DNA of 64,000 nt from JAGVSV01 sp050952845 (GTDB lineage Bacteria; Bacillota; Clostridia; Christensenellales; Aristaeellaceae). The DNA lies in the NCBI GenBank assembly GCA_050952845.1, contig JBMNLP010000001.1, forward strand, positions 1,860,001 to 1,924,000, written 5' to 3'. Both the position numbers and the translations under genes were made by a program. Below the pieces are notes generated by a model that saw nothing but the letters and a program-made list of their open reading frames with translations, searched no databases and was not told the DNA's origin. Positions 1-8,583 of this stretch are shown in pieces. Each line of letters starts with the position of its first letter. The stretch's first letter is position 1.

Positions 1-429
1 GGGTTACCACAGGAAATAGACATTCTGCTTTTTAGTGGTAACCACGATCCTGTAATCAACGAAAATTTTGCGCAAGAGAAAAGTGAGTTTGAAGAAATAT
101 ACAATGAAACAAAAGAATCGCTTAAAACGTGCTCCCCTGATGAGCGTTTGGATTTGACTGAGCGCTTGCAGCTGGTGGAGGGAGAACTGGCAAATATGGA
201 TCAGTACCAATGGCATATCAGCCCGGAAACAATTAGCGCGTATCAACAATTAACCGAAGCACTGTTCGTCCGTGACCAGAATATTTTAGAAAGAAATTCC
301 AGCGACGGAACGTTAGAAATCAAATCACTTGTGCAGCGCTATATCAACCGAGAGATGACGCTGGATATGTTTATACGATCTGCAGACGAGATGATTCTTT
401 TCATCGAAGCGGAAGACGGAGAGACGTAA
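1..429 (+). CDS. C-terminal end of probable ABC extracellular solute-binding protein (partial)
   Basis: The frame is open from the first base, so the gene starts outside the window; 142 residues are visible before the TAA stop. The tail carries an acidic helical stretch ending YINREMTLDMFIRSADEMI. It resembles the C-terminal helix of clostridial lipoprotein sugar- or oligosaccharide-binding proteins (a pattern like YLxGxxTxdxFlxxxD). There the protein would sit outside the membrane and hand substrate to an ABC permease. No permease gene is visible, since the rest of the locus lies upstream. The segment is much more AT-rich than the rest of the window and uses codons such as TTT, AAA and ATA freely. 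The family assignment rests on the tail alone and is tentative; the reading frame itself is convincing. Confidence 0.5.
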   Translation, partial: GLPQEIDILLFSGNHDPVINENFAQEKSEFEEIYNETKESLKTCSPDERLDLTERLQLVEGELANMDQYQWHISPETISAYQQLTEALFVRDQNILERNSSDGTLEIKSLVQRYINREMTLDMFIRSADEMILFIEAEDGET

Positions 430-497
430 AACCAAATCACGGAACACATCTGCCTGATGCGATGGCAAAGGCAGTTGATTCACCATCCAACGAAGCG

Positions 498-1139
498 CTA
501 ACAATGATTGCTCTCCTCAGCAAACAGCTCCGGGTGGTTTGACAAGCGATCTTCCTCCGTGATGGCGCGGATGGCCCTGCACGGGTTGCCAAACGCCAGC
601 GAATGCGGCGGAATGGTCCTGGTCACGATGGCGCCCGCGCCGATCACACTCCCTTCTCCTATCGTCACGCCGGGCAGAATCGTTACGCTTCCGCCAATCC
701 AGCAGTTGTCCTCGATGGTGACGGGCGCGCTGTATTCAATGTTGACGTTTGTGCCGGACTCTTCATCGTAGAAGATGTTCCGATCCTCATGGCACAGGGG
801 ATGTATGGGCGTCATGATGGTGCAGTTGGGGCCTATGAAGACATTGTCGCCGATGGTGACCCGGTTTTCATCTAAAACACAGAAGTTAAAATTGGCATAG
901 GAACGCCTGCCCATTTTGATGTGCGTGCCAAAATCAAATTGAATGGGCCCCTGAATGTACACCTCTTCGCCGCGGTCGGGCATAAGCTCCTGCAGAATGG
1001 CTTCACGGGCTTGCGTGTCCGACTCCGGAATTTGATTGTATTGCTGGCACAATTCGTGGGCTCTGCGCCGCGCTTCCGGCATGCCCTCGCAAAAAGGGTT
1101 GTAGATTTTCCCCGCAAACATTTTTTCTGTTTCGCTCAT
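498..1139 (-). CDS. maa: Sugar O-acetyltransferase, maltose/galactoside acetyltransferase family
   Basis: This 213-residue protein is the usual length for the maltose / galactoside O-acetyltransferases, which move acetyl from acetyl-CoA to a sugar hydroxyl in the cytoplasm. Residues 1-60 form the family N-terminal helical cap (EKMFAGKIYNPF, then an arginine-rich helix). The rest is a left-handed beta-helix of hexapeptide repeats (VTIGDNVFIGPNC, VTIEDNCWIGGSVTILPG, GSVIGAGAIVTRTIP). The catalytic histidine is probably the one in TPIHPL. A GGAGGGGAG ribosome site precedes the ATG by about 10 bases. It is convergent with the partial gene upstream and has no obvious operon partner. Acyl-acceptor identity cannot be told from sequence. 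Confidence 0.88.
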   Translation of the reverse strand: MSETEKMFAGKIYNPFCEGMPEARRRAHELCQQYNQIPESDTQAREAILQELMPDRGEEVYIQGPIQFDFGTHIKMGRRSYANFNFCVLDENRVTIGDNVFIGPNCTIMTPIHPLCHEDRNIFYDEESGTNVNIEYSAPVTIEDNCWIGGSVTILPGVTIGEGSVIGAGAIVTRTIPPHSLAFGNPCRAIRAITEEDRLSNHPELFAEESNHC

Positions 1140-1250
1140 TACACTTTCTCCCCTCCATGCTCAACTAAAACCGGTGACAGGCTGCTGGCAGAACAGCCTT
1201 ATCGCAAAACAGCCGTTAATACATATACTGCATCAACAGCTGCCCCTGAA

Positions 1251-1326
1251 TGGTAGCGGCGGTGGGACTTGAACCTACGACACTCCGGGTATGAACCGAA
1301 TGCTCTAGCCGCTGAGCTACGCCGCC
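1251..1326 (-). tRNA. tRNA-Met (CAT), elongator type
   Basis: Reading the minus strand gives a full 76-nt cloverleaf with encoded CCA: 7-bp acceptor stem starting GGCGGCG, D-arm GCTC/GAGC, anticodon stem TTCGG/CCGGA with loop TTCATAC (anticodon CAT), 5-nt variable loop and a TTCAAGT T-loop. The sequence matches the usual clostridial elongator tRNA-Met pattern rather than the tRNA-Ile2 pattern. The T-stem has one apparent A-C mismatch (GTAGG opposite CCCAC). It lies 7 bases downstream of the initiator tRNA and is probably co-transcribed with it. Confidence 0.93.
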
Positions 1327-1333
1327 AAAAAAA

Positions 1334-1410
<77 letters not shown>

Positions 1411-1435
1411 ACATATGCCTTGCGGCACGATCAAT

Positions 1436-1464
1436 ATAATAGCAGATAAAGTAGACGATGTCAA
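1436..1464 (-). promoter_or_regulatory. SigA-type promoter of the tRNA-Met pair
   Basis: On the minus strand TTGACA (1459-1464) and TATTAT (1436-1441) are separated by exactly 17 bases, about 25 bases upstream of the initiator tRNA 5' end. This is close to consensus, as expected for a stable-RNA gene. Confidence 0.85.
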
Positions 1465-1581
1465 TCACCTTTTTTCGGAAACACCTTTCTCCCCTGCCCC
1501 AGCACACGTCCAAATGGTAAACATTCCTTATGGAACCCCGGGAAATCGTTCGTGATTGCCATGGCAATGCGGGCGTCTCTA

Positions 1582-1590
1582 TGGTATAAT
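1582..1590 (+). promoter_or_regulatory. Extended -10 promoter upstream of purR
   Basis: TGG followed by a perfect TATAAT lies about 38 bases upstream of the chosen purR start. No good -35 hexamer sits at 16-18 bases, so an extended -10 mode is likely. Confidence 0.6.
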
Positions 1591-1627
1591 GCCTTTTAAC
1601 TTCGTGAAACGGATGGTGTGCGAACGG

Positions 1628-2446
1628 ATGGACAGGGTCAAGCGAAACGAGCGGATTGCCGCGATGATGCACGCGCTTCTTTCGTCGCCCAACAAGGTGA
1701 TCGGCTACTCGGTGTTCTGCGACCGGTTTGGCGCGGCTAAATCCACCATCAGCGAGGATGTGTCCCTGCTGCAGGAAGCGCTGCACAAAAACGGCCTGGG
1801 GCAGTTAGACACCGTCGCCGGCGCCGCCGGCGGCGTGCGCTTCCGGCCCATGATCCCCCGGGACGAGGCGTATGCCTACCTTCAGGATATTGCCCGCACG
1901 CTGTCCGTACCCGACCGGGTGCTGCCGGGCGGGTACCTGTACCTGTCCGACATGCTGTCCAACCCCAACATCGTGCGAAAGATGGGCGTTATCATCGCCG
2001 GCGAATACTACGATGCGGCGGTGGACTTTGTGCTGACCATGGAAACCAAGGGCATCCCGGTTGCCCTGATGGTGGCGGATGCGCTAAACGTGCCGCTGAT
2101 CATCGCCCGGCGCGCAAACCGGGTGTATGAGGGCAGCGCCGTCAACATGATATTCCCCACCGACAATGGCGGCGTGGAAACCATGTCGCTGCCGCGCAGG
2201 GCTGTTCAGGAAGGGCAGCGCACGCTGATTGTGGACGACTTTATCCGAAAAGGCGGCACCGCGCGGGGCATGGCCGCCATGATGCGGGAGCTGCACATCG
2301 ACGTCGCCGGGATGGCTTTCGTGCTGGCGCAGGAGGATCCGGAGAAGCGCTTCATATCGGACGCAAAAGCGTTGATGACTTTTTCCGGCGATGGCGAAGC
2401 CCGTCCCCTGGTGGTGCGCCCCGCCGCCTGGCTGCAGCCCAAATGA
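1628..2446 (+). CDS. purR: Pur operon repressor PurR
   Basis: A 272-residue cytoplasmic DNA-binding regulator. Residues 1-70 form the winged helix (RIAAMMHALLSSPNKVI, AAKSTISEDVSLL). The remainder is a phosphoribosyltransferase fold with the PRPP-binding signature LIVDDFIRKGGTARGM near residues 198-213. The pattern PGAAGG conserved in Bacillus PurR appears as AGAAGG. In Bacillus PurR represses purine genes and is relieved by PRPP. The start is set at ATG 1628 because the family begins about 10 residues before the helix-turn-helix; a longer reading from 1556 adds unrelated residues and crosses the -10 element. pth follows after 13 bases, so the two may be co-transcribed. No purine genes are in the window. 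Confidence 0.92.
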   Translation: MDRVKRNERIAAMMHALLSSPNKVIGYSVFCDRFGAAKSTISEDVSLLQEALHKNGLGQLDTVAGAAGGVRFRPMIPRDEAYAYLQDIARTLSVPDRVLPGGYLYLSDMLSNPNIVRKMGVIIAGEYYDAAVDFVLTMETKGIPVALMVADALNVPLIIARRANRVYEGSAVNMIFPTDNGGVETMSLPRRAVQEGQRTLIVDDFIRKGGTARGMAAMMRELHIDVAGMAFVLAQEDPEKRFISDAKALMTFSGDGEARPLVVRPAAWLQPK

Positions 2447-2459
2447 AAGGACAAACCGC

Positions 2460-3044
2460 ATGATCGCCATTGCAGGGCTTGGCAACCCGGGGCTACGCTA
2501 CGCAAGGACACGCCACAACGCCGGCTTTGAAACGGTCGATCTGCTCAGCGCCATGCTGCGTATCCCGGTCAGCCGTTCCCGTTTTCACGCGCTGGTCGGA
2601 GAAGGCAGCTACCAGGGCGTGCGCCTGGTGCTATTGAAGCCGCAGACCTATATGAACCTGAGCGGGCAGAGTATCGCCGAAGCGATGCGCTGGTACAAAA
2701 TAGAACCCCAGCATATGCTGATCATCTCCGACGACATCGACCTACCGCCCGGCGTCATCCGCCTGCGCAGTAAGGGCGGCGCCGGCACGCACAACGGCTG
2801 GAAGAGCATTCTCCAGGAAACTGGAACCGACCTGTTCCCCCGCATCCGCATCGGCACCGGCGCCCCGCCACCCCAATGGGACCTGGCGGACTGGGTGCTG
2901 ACCGGGTACAGCGAGGAGAACCGGCAGGTGATGGAAAACGCCTTCGCGCTGGCTGCAGAAGCCGCGCTGTGTTTTGCCGAACATGGCATCGACCTGGCTA
3001 TGAACCGTTATAATAAGAGAAACCATGAAGAATCGACTGTTTAA
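2460..3044 (+). CDS. pth: Peptidyl-tRNA hydrolase
   Basis: This 194-residue enzyme cleaves the ester bond of peptidyl-tRNA released from stalled ribosomes and so recycles tRNA. The first motif GLGNPG (residues 6-11), the catalytic histidine (His19 in ARTRHNAG), KPQTYMNLSG and the HNGWKSI loop (usually HNGLKSI) are all present. Length is typical of bacterial Pth (about 190). Start at ATG 2460 follows a GAAAGGA ribosome site; a longer in-frame reading from 2391 lies inside purR and is rejected. Its end overlaps the start of mfd by 20 bases, the common pth-mfd arrangement of Firmicutes. Confidence 0.96.
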   Translation: MIAIAGLGNPGLRYARTRHNAGFETVDLLSAMLRIPVSRSRFHALVGEGSYQGVRLVLLKPQTYMNLSGQSIAEAMRWYKIEPQHMLIISDDIDLPPGVIRLRSKGGAGTHNGWKSILQETGTDLFPRIRIGTGAPPPQWDLADWVLTGYSEENRQVMENAFALAAEAALCFAEHGIDLAMNRYNKRNHEESTV

Positions 3045-6000
3045 CGCCCTGAACGCGTCGCCGGCCTGGCGGCAGGCGCTCGACGCCATCCGCCTTGGAC
3101 ACACCGCCGCGATATACGACACCACCGAATCCCAGCGCACCTTCCTTGCTGCCGCCTTAGCTACAGAAACAGGCAGGCAGGTGCTGTATGTTGCCCCCAG
3201 TGAGCAGGCTGCCATGCGCGCCGCGGAAGACTGCGCGAGCCTGCTGGGTGGCCGAGCCGGGCTGATGCCTGCCCAGGAAATGGTGTTTCTGCGCGCTGTA
3301 AAGAGCCGTGAGAGCGCCTGGGAACGCCTGACCGCGCTGGACAAGGTGATCACCGGTGAATACCGCGTGCTGTGCGTATCCGCCGATGTGCTGCTGACGC
3401 GGCTGATGCCGCCCGATGTGTATGCAGCTGCCGCGGTGACGCTGCAGCTGGGCGACGATATGGAGCCGCACGCGCTGGCCGCGCGCTTAGCCGCATCGGG
3501 GTATGAGCGCGTCGACATGGTGGAAGGCAAGGGCCAGTTCGCCATCCGGGGCGATATCCTGGACGTCTTTCCGCCTTGTGAAGCCGACGCGATGCGCATC
3601 GGCTATTTTGATACGCAAATCGACGCGATCCGCACATTTGACATCCTGACGCAAAGAAGCAAGGGCACCCTGTCGCAAGCGCGGCTGACGCCGGCTGTCG
3701 AATACTTTGTACTGCCGGCACTCCGCGCCCATGCAGCGGAAAGCATGCGCAGCGCCCTCCAGACAATGCAGGACGTCATGGCGTCAGGCACTCTGATCCC
3801 ACACGCCACCGATGAGGATAACCTCCCCGAGGAGGAGGCGACAGGCGCGCTCAGACGGCTGCTGCAGGACGCTGACGCCCTGGAAGACGAAGGATTTTTC
3901 AGCGGCATACACATGTGGGCCAATGTCGTGCTGCCCGACAGCGCCCCGCTGTATCGATGGATGGACAACCCGATCCTGCTGATCGACACGCCCGACCGGG
4001 TGCGCGCCCGGATGGATGACCGCGCGCTGGGCTTTGCGGCTGATCTGGAGCTGGCGCTGACCAGGCAGGAGGCAACCCCCGCGCAAGCCGGGCTATACTA
4101 CAACGCCGATGACCTGCTCGGGGACGCAGGCGCTTCCTGCGCCGTGATCACCCTGCAGGACCTGCTACGCGGGCAGGCAGGCTTTGCGCCGGACAACGCG
4201 CTGCAGCTGACAGGCACCGGGTTGTCGCAGTACAAGTCCCGCTTTAAGGAGCTTGCCGATGACATCCGGTCGTGGCTGGCGGATGGGTGGCAGGTGGCGC
4301 TGCTGGCCAGCGGCGCCGCGCGCGCCGACCGCATCCGCCACGCGCTGGGCGAATTTGGCTGCATCATTCCGGATAAAAATCAGGAGAACCTGAATCATCC
4401 GCTGCTGATGACGGCGCCTTTCTCAGCCGGCTTTATCGCCGGAGACGCCAAGTTGGCTGTGATCACCGACGGCGACATATTTGGCGTCAGCCATAGAAAA
4501 ACGCGCGCCAGACACCATGCTGGCGAGCGGATCGAGGCATTCACGGACCTGAACACGGGCGATTATGTTGTCCACGAGCACCACGGCATCGGCATCTATC
4601 ACGGCGTTGTCCGCCTGCAGTCCGAGGGCACTTTCCGGGATTATCTGTACATCCAGTACCGCGGGAACGACAAGTTGTACGTACCGGTGGACCAGTTTGA
4701 CCGCGTGCAGAAATACATCGGATCGGGCGGGGATGCGCCGCCGCTGAACGACTTAGGCGGCAACGAGTGGTCGCGGCAGAAGAAAAAAGTCAAGGCAGGC
4801 TTAAAGAAGCTGGCGATCGATCTGGTGGCGCTGTATGCCGCCAGGCAGGAGGCGCCGGGCTTTGCCTACATCCCCTATCCGCCCTGGGAAAACCAGTTTG
4901 CCGAAAGCTTTGAGTACGAGCTGACGCCCGATCAGGAGCAGGCCGTGCAGGACGTGTTAAGCGACATGGCCAAGCCCATCGCCATGGACCGCCTGCTGTG
5001 CGGTGATGTAGGCTACGGAAAAACCGAGGTAGCCATGCGGGCGGCGCTGCGCGCGACGCTCAACTCCCGGCAGGTGGCGTTGTTGGCGCCGACGACCATC
5101 CTGGTGCAACAGCACTATCACACGCTGAGCAAACGGTTTGCGCAGTTTCCCATCCGCGTTGATTTTGTCAGCCGTTTCCGCACCGCCGCGCAAAACAGGG
5201 AAACCCTTGCCAAAGTACAAGCAGGCGAGGTGGATATTCTGATCGGCACGCACCGGCTGCTGTCGAACGACGTGAAGTTCAAAAACCTGGGCCTGCTGAT
5301 TGTCGACGAGGAGCAGCGCTTCGGCGTGGCACATAAGGAAAAGATCAAAAGCCTCAAGCACACCATCGACGTGCTGACACTGTCAGCGACCCCCATCCCC
5401 AGAACGCTGCATATGAGCATGCTGGGCGTCCGGGACATGAGCCTGCTGGAAACGCCGCCTGAGGAACGCTTTCCCGTGAAGACCTATGTGGTGGACTACC
5501 ACGACGCGATGATCCGCGACGCCATCATGCGCGAGCTGGGCCGCGGCGGCCAGGTGTTTTTCCTGTATAACCGGGTGGCTGACATCGACCGGTTCGCCAC
5601 GCGCCTGCGGCTGATTGTGCCGGAAGCCCGCATCGCGGTGGCGCATGGCCAGATGCGGGAAACGGCGCTGGAGGACATCATGATGGACTTCTACGCCGGG
5701 GAATATAATGTGCTGCTGTGCACCACCATCATTGAAAACGGCATCGATGTGCCCAGCGCCAACACGCTGATCGTATATGACGCTGACCGCTTCGGCCTGG
5801 CGCAGCTGTACCAGCTGCGGGGCCGCGTGGGCCGCTCCAACCGCGTGGCTTACGCCTATTTCACCGTGCGCCCTGACAAGCTGCTGACCGAAACCGCCGA
5901 AAAGCGTCTGGCAGCAATCCGGGAGTTTACCGAGTTTGGCGCCGGCTTCCGCATCGCGATGCGCGATTTGGAAATCAGGGGCGCCGGCAACATCTTCGGG

Positions 6001-6591
6001 CCCGAACAGTCCGGACAGGTCAGCGCGGTGGGCTACGACATGTACTGCAAGCTGATCGAGGAAGCCGTCCGGGAGGCTAAGGGCGATTTTTCCCATCAAA
6101 AGGAAAGGGAACTGGAAACCCGCGTGGAGCTGGCAGTCAGCGCATTCCTGCCGGACAGCTATGTCCGCGGCGAAGCCCAGCGGATGGAAATCTACAAGCG
6201 CATCGCTATGATCGCCAGCGAGGCGGACCGGGTGGCCTTGACCGACGACCTGGTGGATCGCTTTGGTGAGCCGCCCGAGCCCGTCGTCAACCTGATGAAT
6301 GTGGCGCAGCTGCGTTCGTTAGCCCGCGGCATCGGCGCCGACTTTGTAGCCGCTTCGGACGGGTTTTTGAAGTTCCGCCTGAATGGCGATTATGTGGATG
6401 ACCCTGCGCTGCTGGTATCAGCCCTGGCGCAGGCGGACAGCAAGCTGTCGCTGGCAACAGGCCGCAACACCACCGTGATGCTGCGCCTGCCCAGGATGGC
6501 AGACCAGGACATGATCGCAGAAGGCATCCGGGCGCTGACCAGTGTCGCCGGGCTGATGCAGGGCGCGGGCAACCTCCCCTTGTCCTCCTGA
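3025..6591 (+). CDS. mfd: Transcription-repair coupling factor Mfd
   Basis: A 1188-residue ATP-dependent translocase that removes stalled RNA polymerase and recruits UvrA to lesions. The N-terminal UvrB-like module includes GQFAIRGDILDVFP near residue 175. The RNA-polymerase-interacting domain begins near residue 510 (GDYVVHEHHGIGIYHG). The RecG-like helicase has Walker A GDVGYGKTE near 660, DEEQRFG near 761, SATPIPRTL near 787 and the GRVGRS motif VI. A TRCF C-terminal domain follows. Length matches Bacillus Mfd (1177). The start codon lies inside pth, implying translational coupling. No frameshift or missing motif seen. Confidence 0.97.
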   Translation: MKNRLFNALNASPAWRQALDAIRLGHTAAIYDTTESQRTFLAAALATETGRQVLYVAPSEQAAMRAAEDCASLLGGRAGLMPAQEMVFLRAVKSRESAWERLTALDKVITGEYRVLCVSADVLLTRLMPPDVYAAAAVTLQLGDDMEPHALAARLAASGYERVDMVEGKGQFAIRGDILDVFPPCEADAMRIGYFDTQIDAIRTFDILTQRSKGTLSQARLTPAVEYFVLPALRAHAAESMRSALQTMQDVMASGTLIPHATDEDNLPEEEATGALRRLLQDADALEDEGFFSGIHMWANVVLPDSAPLYRWMDNPILLIDTPDRVRARMDDRALGFAADLELALTRQEATPAQAGLYYNADDLLGDAGASCAVITLQDLLRGQAGFAPDNALQLTGTGLSQYKSRFKELADDIRSWLADGWQVALLASGAARADRIRHALGEFGCIIPDKNQENLNHPLLMTAPFSAGFIAGDAKLAVITDGDIFGVSHRKTRARHHAGERIEAFTDLNTGDYVVHEHHGIGIYHGVVRLQSEGTFRDYLYIQYRGNDKLYVPVDQFDRVQKYIGSGGDAPPLNDLGGNEWSRQKKKVKAGLKKLAIDLVALYAARQEAPGFAYIPYPPWENQFAESFEYELTPDQEQAVQDVLSDMAKPIAMDRLLCGDVGYGKTEVAMRAALRATLNSRQVALLAPTTILVQQHYHTLSKRFAQFPIRVDFVSRFRTAAQNRETLAKVQAGEVDILIGTHRLLSNDVKFKNLGLLIVDEEQRFGVAHKEKIKSLKHTIDVLTLSATPIPRTLHMSMLGVRDMSLLETPPEERFPVKTYVVDYHDAMIRDAIMRELGRGGQVFFLYNRVADIDRFATRLRLIVPEARIAVAHGQMRETALEDIMMDFYAGEYNVLLCTTIIENGIDVPSANTLIVYDADRFGLAQLYQLRGRVGRSNRVAYAYFTVRPDKLLTETAEKRLAAIREFTEFGAGFRIAMRDLEIRGAGNIFGPEQSGQVSAVGYDMYCKLIEEAVREAKGDFSHQKERELETRVELAVSAFLPDSYVRGEAQRMEIYKRIAMIASEADRVALTDDLVDRFGEPPEPVVNLMNVAQLRSLARGIGADFVAASDGFLKFRLNGDYVDDPALLVSALAQADSKLSLATGRNTTVMLRLPRMADQDMIAEGIRALTSVAGLMQGAGNLPLSS

Positions 6592-6618
6592 TAAAAAGAT
6601 GCCGTCAGGGCGCGGATG

Positions 6619-6627
6619 TGGTATGAT
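6619..6627 (+). promoter_or_regulatory. Extended -10 element before the DUF5685 gene
   Basis: TGG-TATGAT about 50 bases upstream of the ATG at 6678. No convincing -35 hexamer is seen. Confidence 0.45.
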
Positions 6628-6677
6628 GCTTGAGTACGCTTGACCGCAGCGGATGAGACTGCTTGAAAGGTGTTGCC

Positions 6678-7502
6678 ATGTTTGGATACATTGTTGCCAA
6701 CTTTGACGCCTTATCCCCCGAGGAAAAGGCGCATTACCGCGCCTGCTACTGCGGGCTGTGCAAAGCGCTGGGCGAGCAGCACAGCATGTCGTGCCGGGCA
6801 ACGCTGACCTATGACATGACCTTCCTGGTGCTCCTGCTGTCGGCCATGACGGATGAGCAGCCTGTTACAGAGCAGTTCACCTGCCCGGCACATCCCCTGA
6901 AAAAACAAGCCAGCTGGCAGAGCGTCCATACCTCCTATGCCGCCGACCTGAACGTCGTGTTGAGCTACATGCAGCTGATGGACGACTGGCAGGACGACCG
7001 CAACGCCCTGGCGCGGATGAAAGCCAAGGTCATCGGCAGGCATGTAGGCGCCGTGCGGGAAAGGCTGCCCAGGCAATGCGCAGCCATGGATGAAGGGCTG
7101 AAGCAGCTGAGCCGGTATGAGCGCGACGGAGAAGTCAACCCGGACCTGCCCGCCAATGCCTTTGGCTACGCCCTCAGCGAAGCCTTCGTGCCCGACGGCA
7201 TCCCGCAGCCTGACACCCTGCGGGACTTTGGCTGGGCGCTGGGCCGGTTCATCTACCTGATGGACGCGGCAGTAGACCTGAAGGACGACATCCGCAAGGA
7301 GCGGTACAACCCGCTGACCACCGTGCCCTCCGACCGGCACGAAAGCCTTCTGCAAGCCCAGATGTCGGTGTGCACGGCGCTGTTTGAGCAGTTAGCTATC
7401 AAAAGAGACAAAGCTTTGATCGAAAACATCCTGTATTCCGGCGTTTGGACGCGCTACAGGATGAAAACCAAAGGGAGCGGCGCACATGAGAGATCCGTAT
7501 GA
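6678..7502 (+). CDS. DUF5685 family protein
   Basis: A 274-residue soluble protein of unknown function. The N-terminus MFGYIVANFDALSPEEKAHYRACYCGLCKALGE, with a CYCGLC cysteine cluster near residues 24-29, is characteristic of the DUF5685 family. The middle is helical, with acidic motifs resembling isoprenoid-synthase-like folds (MDDWQDDRN, LMDAAVDLKDDI), so a helical metal- or lipid-binding fold is possible. ATG 6678 is preferred over TTG 6663 because AAAGGTG sits 5 bases before it. Its end overlaps the DnaJ-domain gene by 17 bases; this pairing recurs in Clostridia and suggests a joint role. Function not known. Confidence 0.8.
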   Translation: MFGYIVANFDALSPEEKAHYRACYCGLCKALGEQHSMSCRATLTYDMTFLVLLLSAMTDEQPVTEQFTCPAHPLKKQASWQSVHTSYAADLNVVLSYMQLMDDWQDDRNALARMKAKVIGRHVGAVRERLPRQCAAMDEGLKQLSRYERDGEVNPDLPANAFGYALSEAFVPDGIPQPDTLRDFGWALGRFIYLMDAAVDLKDDIRKERYNPLTTVPSDRHESLLQAQMSVCTALFEQLAIKRDKALIENILYSGVWTRYRMKTKGSGAHERSV

Positions 7503-8151
7503 GGTGCTGGGCGTACCGCGGAACGCCTCGCAGAAAGAGGTGACCGCTGCGTACCGCAAGCTGGCCAAGAAATACCACCCTGACTTAAACCCGGGCGATG
7601 CCAATGCACAAAAACGCATGGCTGAGATCAACGTTGCCTACGAGGAAATCAAAAGCGGCCGCGCAGACTATACCGACTACTCGCGTCCGCAGGGCAGGCC
7701 TTCCTCCTACAGCGGGCAAGGCCAATGGAACCCCTTCGGCGGTTTCAATCCCTTTGGGCCCTTCTACGGCGGGTATCAGCAACAACAGTGGCAGGAATCA
7801 CGGCAGAACGACCCGTTCAACCCAGTTCGCCAGTATGTCAACGCCATGCGCTACCAGGAAGCCCTGTACGCGCTGAGCCAGATTCAAAACAGAACCGCCG
7901 AATGGTACTACCTCAGCGCCATCGCCAACTACGGCGTCGGCAACGTCGTCACGGCATCGCAGCATATCGACACCGCCATTGAAAAGGATCCCGGCAACTA
8001 CCGCTACCAGAATATACGGCAGCAAATCCAGGCTGGCACCCGCGCCTACACCGCCCGCAGCCAGATGTTCGGCATGCCCAACATCAGCATGAACACCCTG
8101 TGCCTGGGGCTGTGCGCGATGAGGTTTCTATGCATGTGCTGCCGCTGTTAA
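7486..8151 (+). CDS. DnaJ-domain protein with TPR-like C-terminal half
   Basis: A 221-residue J-domain co-chaperone-like protein. Residues 1-65 form a canonical J domain with the HPD tripeptide at 31-33, which stimulates Hsp70 ATPase. A Gly/Gln/Tyr-rich linker with repeated NPFGG/NPFGPF follows (about 75-110). Next come helical repeats of TPR character (YQEALYALSQI, AEWYYLSAIANYGVG, ASQHIDTAIEKDPGNYRY). The last 20 residues are Cys/Met/Leu-rich and end MCCRC, possibly a metal- or membrane-contacting tail. It is not DnaJ itself: there is no CXXCXGXG zinc domain. It overlaps the DUF5685 gene and precedes a zinc-ribbon membrane protein, so the three probably act together. Confidence 0.85.
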   Translation: MRDPYEVLGVPRNASQKEVTAAYRKLAKKYHPDLNPGDANAQKRMAEINVAYEEIKSGRADYTDYSRPQGRPSSYSGQGQWNPFGGFNPFGPFYGGYQQQQWQESRQNDPFNPVRQYVNAMRYQEALYALSQIQNRTAEWYYLSAIANYGVGNVVTASQHIDTAIEKDPGNYRYQNIRQQIQAGTRAYTARSQMFGMPNISMNTLCLGLCAMRFLCMCCRC

Positions 8152-8175
8152 AGAAAACGCTAAGGAGGATACACA

Positions 8176-8583
8176 ATGAACCGGCTGAAATACAAAATTG
8201 CCGCCTGGATGCAGGGCCGCTATGGCGTCGACGCGCTGTATAAGACGCTGGTTGCACTTTATTTTATATTATTCGCGCTGAGCCTGTTCCTGTTCAGGCC
8301 GCTGTACTATGTTTCACTGGCGGTACTGGGCTATTCTCTCTACCGCGTGCTGTCAAAAAACCTGTCGGCACGCGCGGAGGAGAACAGGCGATACCTGGCG
8401 ATTTCAGGCAACATCAAGAAAAAGACGCTGCTTTTCATCAACCGGTTCAAATTCCATAAAACCCATCGCTACAGAACCTGCCCCAACTGCAAAACAGCGC
8501 TGCGGCTGCCCAAAAAGATCGGCACCATGACCGTCAACTGCCCTGTGTGCCATCATACATTTCAGGCTACGATCAAGCGGTAA
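8176..8583 (+). CDS. Small membrane protein with C-terminal zinc ribbon
   Basis: 135 residues, not recognised as a named family. Two hydrophobic segments (about 24-40 and 43-57) form a hairpin in the membrane. A basic stretch follows, then a four-cysteine ribbon, CPNC at 102-105 and CPVC at 122-125, with the spacing of a zinc-finger/rubredoxin-like knuckle. A strong AAGGAGG site precedes the ATG. It is third in the DUF5685-DnaJ cluster, 24 bases after the DnaJ gene. A membrane-anchored partner of the J-domain protein is a reasonable guess, not shown. Confidence 0.7.
   Translation: MNRLKYKIAAWMQGRYGVDALYKTLVALYFILFALSLFLFRPLYYVSLAVLGYSLYRVLSKNLSARAEENRRYLAISGNIKKKTLLFINRFKFHKTHRYRTCPNCKTALRLPKKIGTMTVNCPVCHHTFQATIKR

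Noticed and set aside
430..497. CTGCCT/AGGCAG hairpin between the partial gene and the acetyltransferase
   Set aside because: Only 6 bp with a 13-base loop and no T-run; not a supported terminator.
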